Assembly: GCA_039105265.1 (NCBI GenBank)
Contig: JAPFFF010000003.1
Location: forward strand, 1,178,001-1,242,000
Direction: 5' to 3'
From: Tritrichomonas musculus
Taxonomy: Eukaryota > Parabasalia > Tritrichomonadida > Tritrichomonadidae
DNA length: 64,000 bases
Positions 58,385 to 64,000 of the stretch are shown piece after piece. The position numbers and the translations under genes are program-made. Each line of letters opens with the position of its first letter. Position 1 is the stretch's first letter. The notes under the pieces were generated by a model. It was not told the DNA's origin. It did no database searches and saw only the letters and a program-made list of their open reading frames with translations.

Positions 58385-58987
58385 TCAACACATATCAGAG
58401 AAAATATTATTACGTCTTCTACGAATAGACTGAGGCTGAATTTGAGGTGGTGGAGGAGCTGGTTCATCTGGTTCTTCTATTTCATTGGGCTCCTGAATAT
58501 ATTGTGGCTGTGTATACTGATAAAATTGCCGTGGTTGTTTGTTCATTTGTTTTTGCACCACTTCTTTTATCATCTTTTTTTGTTCTTTCTTAGCTCTTTC
58601 ATTTTTGAATTCTTCCCCTAATAATTTCAGCTGATTTAATATCTCGATATTTATTGTTGGGTCCTCGGTTCTTTGGGATGAATATGTTGGTTTAGGTCTT
58701 GTGATTTTTTTCGGCTGCAGAGCAGACCCTCGCTGAAGAGCAAGTGGTAGTGGCCTTACTGGAGGTTCCTCTGTAGACTCTAATGTTGGTTCTTCATCTT
58801 GTGGTTCAGTAGCTGCTGGTTCACTTGGGGGGTCAGCTGGTGATTTATTTAATGGTTCCTTACGAGGTCTAACTATATATTTTCCTTCTGTTTTGGTAGG
58901 AAAAACTTCATATTCTTCATCATCTCTACCATTTAACCATTTTTGTATCACTTGTAATCTTTTGCTTTGAGGCACTCTTTTGCTCAT
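58385..58987 (-). CDS. Proline-rich basic protein, candidate core or minor virion protein
   Basis: 200 residues. The N-terminal ~45 residues look folded (KRLQVIQKWLNGRDDEEYEV then KYIVRPRKEPL). The middle and end are rich in Pro, Glu and Gln with a basic RRRRNN near the C-terminus. Residues ~80-92 read PLALQRGSALQP, encoded by a paired hairpin (58715-58744) and nearly the same as a peptide in the giant fibre protein. It may bind DNA or link core and shell; inference. T run at 58999-59005. Confidence 0.65.
   Translation of the reverse strand: MSKRVPQSKRLQVIQKWLNGRDDEEYEVFPTKTEGKYIVRPRKEPLNKSPADPPSEPAATEPQDEEPTLESTEEPPVRPLPLALQRGSALQPKKITRPKPTYSSQRTEDPTINIEILNQLKLLGEEFKNERAKKEQKKMIKEVVQKQMNKQPRQFYQYTQPQYIQEPNEIEEPDEPAPPPPQIQPQSIRRRRNNIFSDMC
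58715..58744. repeat. In-frame paired hairpin in the proline-rich gene
   Basis: CTGC-AGA-GCAG (58715-58725) and CTCGCT-GAAG-AGCAAG (58729-58744, one mismatch). Very close to the pair at 45754-45783, and in the same frame and orientation relative to its gene. Confidence 0.75.
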
Positions 58988-59046
58988 TTATGAGCTTTAA
59001 AAAAATGTTTATATTTGCTTGCTATTACATGAATTTGTTTGAGTTT

Positions 59047-59583
59047 TCACTTTTTTGCTTTTCTCGATTTCTTTCTTTTTCGATGTGCATTTTGACTTTT
59101 TAATTGTGCTAATTGTTCACGAGCTTCCTCAAGTAATTTATTTCGCTTTTGATATATTTTATAGCCAGCTGGTTTCCTTCCATAATAAATTCTTGGGAAA
59201 TCTGAATACCCTACGCCATTTCCTAATGGATTGGGTTGTCTTTCTGCTATAGCCTTTTCTATTGCAGCTTTTGCTTCTCCTTCTTTAATTCCATTTGCTG
59301 TAATAATCATTCCTTTACCAAAACCAGCTACTGCTGGGTTACCTGTTATTGTTCCAAAAGCTTGTGCTGCTCCCCCTAAAACATTTAATATAGGTGCTTT
59401 GTTTTTCCATGCCCATTTACCTGCTTTCCCAACTGCACTATCACCAATGAATTTGCTAGCTTTACTAACACCAGATTTAACAGTATTCCATGCATTATTT
59501 AGAAATTTGCCCATGAATCCTCCTCCTGATTTTTGTGTAGGAGGTGCTATTCCTTCCAAACATTTTTCTTGTAAATCGCTCAT
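59047..59583 (-). CDS. pVI-like membrane-active virion protein candidate
   Basis: 178 residues. After a polar start come GGGFMGKFLNNAWNTVKSG, an amphipathic helix, then KAGKWAWKNKAPILNVLGG and a long Ala/Gly-rich hydrophobic stretch (AAQAFGTITGNPAVAGFGKG). The end is strongly basic (AHRKRKKSRKAKK). This layout resembles adenovirus pVI/pX-type proteins and the two MAFGSWFK proteins of Mav1. A role inside the capsid or in crossing a membrane is inferred. It lies 15 bases after the packaging ATPase gene, same strand. Confidence 0.65.
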   Translation of the reverse strand: MSDLQEKCLEGIAPPTQKSGGGFMGKFLNNAWNTVKSGVSKASKFIGDSAVGKAGKWAWKNKAPILNVLGGAAQAFGTITGNPAVAGFGKGMIITANGIKEGEAKAAIEKAIAERQPNPLGNGVGYSDFPRIYYGRKPAGYKIYQKRNKLLEEAREQLAQLKSQNAHRKRKKSRKAKK

Positions 59584-59598
59584 TTAAAGCCAATAAAA

Positions 59599-60456
59599 CT
59601 ATGACTCAAAGTAATATTTGTTGGCCGTTATATTGCAAATAAATTTATCGTGAGGTTCTCTATGCTGTAAATATTCTTTAACTGTATTTTTAATATTTAG
59701 ATTGTTATTTGTTTGTTGAAGCAAAGATGTAAAATCTTCTTCTGAATATCCACTATAACATATTAAATCTGTAGCCAATCTTTTGGCATTTATATGGACA
59801 AATCTAATTGTTTGAATAGCCATAATACAAGTAATATTATAGTGTCTCGTTTTGGTCAGTAGTCTTAAGAATTCAGTATTGTTATGTGTCAATAAATCAC
59901 TTCCTGCACAGTCATCTAATATTATCAGGGTGTTGTATGGATATGATGAAGTTTGGTATTTTACTAGCTTGTTTGCTATATATACTATTCTATCATCTAT
60001 TTCTTGAAGAGAGTGCTTATTTATTAGTCTCTGCATTTCTTCATTTGTTTCTTTCATTCTTGATAATACATGCTTTACCATTGCATAATATTTTATCTTT
60101 CTCTTTAGATGCTTTTTTAGGTAATCCATTAATTCTGCTTCGTTAAGATATACAATTGGTGTCTTTACATTCTTACTCATCGCTTCTGCAGTTTTGTCCA
60201 TCTTGCCGCTTGTTGAGCAGAAGATAATTTTTTGGTAGTATGGATGCTTAAATAATCTCTCTGTGATTAAAATGTGTTTCCATATCCAATAACTCTTTCC
60301 TGCACCTGGTTTGCCTATAAGAAAATAGATACCATTAGTGCTAAATGGATAGGATGGATGTAATGGTTTCATTAACGCGGCTTCTATTTCTTTCTGGTTT
60401 TTCTTCATTGTCTTTTGTATTAAAGTTTCCACTTCTTTCATTATTTGTTTAGACAT
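59599..60456 (-). CDS. DNA-packaging ATPase of Mav2
   Basis: 285 residues. Walker A is IGKPGAGKS near residue 45, Walker B TLIILDDCAGSDLL near residue 174, followed by LTKTRHYN near 197. This fits the A32-like packaging ATPase of Polintons and is the counterpart of 14046-14879. It starts 10 bases after the integrase gene ends, and its start overlaps no clear T-run motif, so its promoter may lie inside the integrase gene. Confidence 0.9.
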   Translation of the reverse strand: MSKQIMKEVETLIQKTMKKNQKEIEAALMKPLHPSYPFSTNGIYFLIGKPGAGKSYWIWKHILITERLFKHPYYQKIIFCSTSGKMDKTAEAMSKNVKTPIVYLNEAELMDYLKKHLKRKIKYYAMVKHVLSRMKETNEEMQRLINKHSLQEIDDRIVYIANKLVKYQTSSYPYNTLIILDDCAGSDLLTHNNTEFLRLLTKTRHYNITCIMAIQTIRFVHINAKRLATDLICYSGYSEEDFTSLLQQTNNNLNIKNTVKEYLQHREPHDKFICNITANKYYFES

Positions 60457-60466
60457 TTATTTGTGG

Positions 60467-61543
60467 TTAAATCCATTTCCTGATATTTGATGGTATATTT
60501 TTTTGTTTTGACCAGTAATCCATCTCAAGATTAGATAATTTAGTTGGTGCTCCCTCTCGTAAATTTTTAGCTGGAATTACATCTTCTGTTCCCTCGCTAT
60601 ATTTTATTTTATATTTATTCTTAGCTGCATCATAAGAAAGAATTTTTTCCACAATACCTCTCTTGCCTCCCTTTAGTGTTTGCGCTATATTTTTATTTTG
60701 TGTCTTGATTAACCTATAACCAGGGAGTTTGTCTATTGACTCATCTTTGGACTTAATTATAAATTGGTTCCCAGCCTTTGAATCAACTATGTATGCCTCT
60801 TTGCTGACCCTATTTCTGCGCTTCGAAAATGGCTCCTTAGCTTGAATAATTCTAACTCTATCATTTGGTTTGAAGTCATAGGGATTATTTTGTGATTTGG
60901 TTTTTACATATTCTTTTTCATCTTTCTCTGTCATTTCATTTGGTATTTTATAGTCTAGTGACCTGTGGGGAGAATTGTTGTATGAATCTATTAAACCATT
61001 CATCTCTTGTTCTCCAATATATCTATTCTCACCTACCATATCTCTTATCGTTCTCATGAATCTATTTATAATGCCTAGCACATTATGGTTATTGTCTTCT
61101 GTTGTATTGTATATTATGTCATGTGCTTTCATCAGTTGCAATACATCGTTGGACAAATAAGCTGCATCTTGGTCTGATGTTATAGAATAGACATCTGGTT
61201 CTTCTTCAAAAAATTTATTTAATGCCTTTGCTACTTCTTTTGCACCCTTCCCCTTCATTGGATAGCTATATGCTTTTCTCGTGTTAATATTAATTAGCAT
61301 CAGGTAATTTAATCCATCCTTGGTTTTGTCATTTATGAATGTGTCCATTTGGTATCCACCTGAATGCTTCGAATAGATGTTCATGAATTTTGCCTTTGGT
61401 ACTTTAACATCATGCACCACTTTCTTTAAATAATTTAATGCTGCCTCCTCTGTGAATCCATAGCGTTTTGCAAGAGGGACAAATTTAGATGGTGTCCGCC
61501 ACGGAAATTTCTTAAATAACTCATCTATTGTCTTGTAAGTCAT
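60467..61543 (-). CDS. Polinton retroviral-type integrase
   Basis: 358 residues. A helical N-terminal part (residues 1-50) is followed by the rve core: HSGGYQMDTFINDKT near 60, VYSITSDQDAAYLS near 116, LGIINRFMRTIRDM near 155 and YNNSPHRSL near 189. A C-terminal part contains GIVEKILSYDAAKNKYKIKY, a chromo/Tudor-like beta segment. In the family it inserts the element with a 6-bp target duplication. It lies 10 bases after the 61554-62870 gene and 10 bases before the ATPase gene. Confidence 0.92.
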   Translation of the reverse strand: MTYKTIDELFKKFPWRTPSKFVPLAKRYGFTEEAALNYLKKVVHDVKVPKAKFMNIYSKHSGGYQMDTFINDKTKDGLNYLMLININTRKAYSYPMKGKGAKEVAKALNKFFEEEPDVYSITSDQDAAYLSNDVLQLMKAHDIIYNTTEDNNHNVLGIINRFMRTIRDMVGENRYIGEQEMNGLIDSYNNSPHRSLDYKIPNEMTEKDEKEYVKTKSQNNPYDFKPNDRVRIIQAKEPFSKRRNRVSKEAYIVDSKAGNQFIIKSKDESIDKLPGYRLIKTQNKNIAQTLKGGKRGIVEKILSYDAAKNKYKIKYSEGTEDVIPAKNLREGAPTKLSNLEMDYWSKQKNIPSNIRKWI

Positions 61544-61553
61544 TTAAATTCAT

Positions 61554-62870
61554 TTAAATGTAAAGCATCTTCTTGTATGGTAAGAATATCATTTCAATTT
61601 TAAATGATTCGTTATTTGGAATCAGAATTGGGATGTTATTATGTCTACCAGAATAAAAATCAATCCAAAATCTTTGGTCTGTTGAGTTCAGCTTAAAGTA
61701 TTTGATAGGGTTGAAATATATCTGACTATTACCTAAATAATATTTATTTGATTGTTCTGCTATTGATGAATATACAGCACAAGAATGCCTATCCCATACA
61801 TTTTTGAATCTTAGCTCTCTCATCCACTTGCCTTCATACCTAATGATATTTCCATCTTTATCTATGACTGGTTTGCTTAAATCCATGAAATCCTCTGGAT
61901 GGTTATTGAATGGCTCATAACCAATATTATAAACATCATCAAAATCAAATCGTCGATATGGAGATTTATTATTTGGTGGTCTAACTCTAAAGCTAATTGA
62001 TAGGTCCACATAATAGTTTTTATATTTACTATCTTTGACTTGTTCACCATTAGTTGGTGAATAAAAGATTTCATAGAACATATTGTCATCATAATTGTAG
62101 AAGCCATCTGTTTGAACATCCCTTCGTCTTAAGCCAGTTTTTTCTTCATGGAATGCGGGCTTCAATTCATTTAATTTGATTTCTTCTCTAATTTTTTCCA
62201 TTTCTTTTTGAGCATTATATCTAGTGGCTATATTTATTTTATCTTCATCATTCTTTTTATCTAATTCTTTTTGTAGCTCAGCTTTAACTGTGTCATCTTT
62301 CTCATTAAATATTTTATTTGTGAGGTCTTCTATTTCTTTTTGCAAATTTTGATATTCTGTAATTAAATTAGAATATTTGGTGCTTAATTTTAGTTCTTGG
62401 TTATCTAAATTGAAATTGTGGTCTTTATTGATTTTATCTGCTTCAATATTAAACTCAACAAATTTGGCTTCAATAGCAGATTGTATATCATTCCACACCT
62501 CACTAAAATCATTTTCACGATTCAACCACGAGTTTATACTGATAAATACTTCACTCTTATGGTCATCTTCAAGATACTTCCATAATTGTTCATATGAAAA
62601 TAGGGGATTATCATGCTTGAGTTTATCATATTCGTCTCGTCTATATTTTCTTACTCCAAGAGTAAATTCTATCTTTCTACTTCTGGCTAACATAGAAATA
62701 TTTCTCACCCCAATAATTGATTCCCCTCTATTTGATGTACACCATTCTTGCGGGAAATTAAAGTAATATCTGTTTGGCTTGCTAGGGTCTTGTTCTCCAT
62801 CTTCAAGAAAGTAGGCATATTCAATGGCAATCGGTGTTTGCTCTTCAGCTGGATTTAGCGTCGGGTACAT
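61554..62870 (-). CDS. Terminal gene of Mav2, candidate minor capsid or vertex protein with coiled coil
   Basis: 438 residues. The first ~100 residues form a beta domain (AIEYAYFLEDGEQDPSK, IIGVRNISMLARS). Residues ~145-235 are a long charged coiled coil (NLITEYQNLQKEIEDLTNKI). The rest is beta-rich (YVDLSISFRVRPPN) and ends RHNNIPILIPNNESF, then KIEMIFLPY, a jelly-roll-like end. A penton-like or minor capsid function is inferred. The first 13 codons and the whole upstream region lie inside the right terminal repeat, so a copy of its promoter and start also sits at the left end (38580-38617). Confidence 0.65.
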   Translation of the reverse strand: MYPTLNPAEEQTPIAIEYAYFLEDGEQDPSKPNRYYFNFPQEWCTSNRGESIIGVRNISMLARSRKIEFTLGVRKYRRDEYDKLKHDNPLFSYEQLWKYLEDDHKSEVFISINSWLNRENDFSEVWNDIQSAIEAKFVEFNIEADKINKDHNFNLDNQELKLSTKYSNLITEYQNLQKEIEDLTNKIFNEKDDTVKAELQKELDKKNDEDKINIATRYNAQKEMEKIREEIKLNELKPAFHEEKTGLRRRDVQTDGFYNYDDNMFYEIFYSPTNGEQVKDSKYKNYYVDLSISFRVRPPNNKSPYRRFDFDDVYNIGYEPFNNHPEDFMDLSKPVIDKDGNIIRYEGKWMRELRFKNVWDRHSCAVYSSIAEQSNKYYLGNSQIYFNPIKYFKLNSTDQRFWIDFYSGRHNNIPILIPNNESFKIEMIFLPYKKMLYI

Positions 62871-63084
62871 TTCAATCGTGGAAAATATTTTTTTGTAGTC
62901 ATTAATGACAAATGGAGGGATTTTTTACACGGGACGTTAAAAAATCACGCCATTTTATATACTACTTTTTGTGAAGAGAACTTTTTGAATAGGAAACTTT
63001 TTGAATACGCGAACGATAGAACTTTTTGAATGTCTGCTTTTTGAATGGGGTCCAGGGGCGGGAGCCCTTGGAGTAGTGGTAGGC
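62833..63084. repeat. Mav2 right terminal inverted repeat
   Basis: 252 bases, inverted copy of 38365-38617 with about one substitution and one single-base length difference. Ends GGAGTAGTGGTAGGC at the junction with the copine fragment. Confidence 0.95.
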
Positions 63085-63482
63085 TGTTGTTTCTCTCATT
63101 TCAAAATGCAACACAAGTTGCTCGAATATCTTTCCAAGAATCACACACTTATACTATTTTGATGATTTTAACCGATGGAATTATCAATGATATGAGAGAA
63201 ACAACAGATGCTATTGTCGATGCCACCGATGCTCCGCTCAGCATTATTATTGTTGGCATTGGAGATACTAACTTTGATGCAATGGATGAACTTGATGCTG
63301 ACGATGTTCCACTTAGAAGCTCAAGAGGTAAAGTAATGTCCAGAGATATCGTCCAATTTGTACCTTTCCGTAAATTCCTACAAAACAAAGGTTTTGGACT
63401 TGCAGAAGAAGTTCTTGCAGAAGTTCCTAGACAAGTTGATGAATTTTGCTCCACTCATGGCCTCACACCACAAATTGCATAA
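63085..63482 (+). pseudogene. Copine C-terminal fragment (host gene cut by Mav2)
   Basis: About 131 codons of the copine von Willebrand-A-like domain: YTILMILTDGIINDM, SIIIVGIGDTNFDAMDELD, RDIVQFVPF, then a C-terminal tail to the stop at 63480. Copines are calcium-dependent membrane-binding proteins with two C2 domains before this domain. The C2 domains and the first half of the A domain are missing. The open frame extends upstream only into the Polinton repeat, so the host gene is interrupted at 63085. The lost half is not beside the left end of Mav2. Codon use is richer in G and C than in the surrounding elements, as expected for a host gene. Confidence 0.88.
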
Positions 63483-64000
63483 GAAAATAATTTTTTATTT
63501 TTTGTCCAAATAACAATAAATATTATTTCTGTTACTAATTTTAAACTTTTGGCTTAAAATATTCAAAATAGAAATCTTTGTATTTGTAAATATTTTTCTA
63601 TAGAGGTACGGGTACTAAAAATTTTTTTAAAAATTCTTTATATTAATATATTTTATTAAGTATATTCCATATTATATAAAAAATATTTAATGAAAGAGTT
63701 TTGTTCGTCAGGTGGAGTTTTATGAGTATTTTTATTAATTTTCGTAAACCATTGAAATTATAAAAAAAATTCATCAAATATTTTTCATGTTTTTGCATAA
63801 AAAAAGTCATAAAATATTAAATGCATCTTTATTATATGAAAATGTTTAATAAAAAAATTAATTCAATCGATCTTGTAATAATGCCATTTTAAATTTCTAT
63901 GAATTAAATGATAAATGTGTAAAATGAAGAATGATTTTTGCATAATATAATATGATTTATCTTTTGAATCTTTTTCTACTCTTGAAAACATGAATTGCTA
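63483..64000. other. AT-rich region downstream of the copine fragment
   Basis: No gene or clear repeat seen. The stop is followed by AAGAAAATAATTTTTT, compatible with a T. vaginalis-type 3' end (TAAA-like signal). Confidence 0.5.

Larger units (their letters stand above)
38365..63084. mobile_element. Polinton/Maverick element 2 (Mav2), 24.7 kb, looks largely whole
   Basis: Bounded by inverted repeats of 253 and 252 bases that differ at about two positions, so it is young. It holds polymerase, integrase, packaging ATPase, major capsid candidate, two giant fibre-like genes, minor capsid candidates and accessory genes. A 158-bp element has inserted at 39462-39619. No adenain-type protease was recognised. 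The bases beside the two ends do not match as a 6-bp duplication (TGCACT at left, TGTTGT at right), so the flanks may have been rearranged after insertion. Gene order differs from Mav1, so these are two lineages. Confidence 0.92.

Noticed and set aside
63045-63084. ATG at 63045 as the start of the copine-like frame
   Set aside because: Those codons lie inside the Mav2 terminal repeat and are unlike copine; the host sequence begins at 63085.
1-64000. tRNA, rRNA, LINE or LTR retroelement
   Set aside because: No cloverleaf, rRNA core, reverse transcriptase motif or long terminal direct repeat was recognised by eye.

Overview
The window is almost pure mobile DNA from a very AT-rich protist genome. 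Giant Maverick/Polinton elements, a Mutator-like element with long arms, mariner-like and hAT-like elements, and a single piece of an ordinary eukaryotic gene (the C-terminal end of a copine) together point to the parabasalid Trichomonas vaginalis or a close relative. This is inferred from gene content and composition; no database was searched. No rRNA or tRNA gene was recognised.

Region 1 (about 1-18119) is a Polinton/Maverick (Mav1) whose left end lies outside the window. It holds a protein-primed DNA polymerase B, a retroviral-type integrase region that looks interrupted (about one break), a giant fibre-like protein, candidate minor capsid proteins, a double jelly-roll major capsid candidate, a packaging ATPase, several small proteins, and a tandem-repeat array near the right end.

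Region 2 (18120-38364) is a nest of DNA transposons with no intact host gene. It includes a decayed mariner-like element (20187-21362, TA duplication). A 950-bp element with 8-bp duplications (22850-31197) is split by a 7.4-kb Mutator-like element (22976-30363, 9-bp duplication CCAAAATAG). An uninterrupted sister copy lies at 33202-34151. Between the two copies are hAT transposase remains carrying another insertion with a 10-bp duplication. Then come a 6-bp-duplication element (34226-36854) with a TA-flanked element inside it, and a 1.3-kb element with an 8-bp duplication (37023-38318). The Mutator arms are built of 120-bp GC-rich tandem repeats mixed with copies of the transposase gene start.

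Region 3 (38365-63084) is a second, differently organised Polinton (Mav2, 24.7 kb) with near-identical 252/253-bp inverted repeats. It looks largely whole and carries one small 158-bp insertion with its own 5-bp duplication. Its genes are replication (pPolB), integration (integrase), packaging (ATPase), virion (major capsid, candidate minor capsid, two families of giant fibre-like proteins, a pVI-like amphipathic protein), and accessory (two HNH proteins, a T5orf172/GIY-YIG-like protein, a small AT-hook-like protein). Its right end abuts the copine fragment (63085-63482).

The most unusual signal is a set of short GC-rich paired hairpins scattered in both Polintons. Several lie in frame inside protein genes and give the same peptide in unrelated proteins: SSAGP-x-x-ACE in the polymerase and a small DNA-binding protein, PLALQRGSA in a giant fibre and a proline-rich protein. 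They resemble the double-hairpin elements known from fungal mitochondria and the in-frame palindromic elements of Rickettsia. Other points are an OTU-like protease signature at the front of both polymerases, three related giant fibre proteins, and a T-run promoter-like motif before most Mav2 genes.
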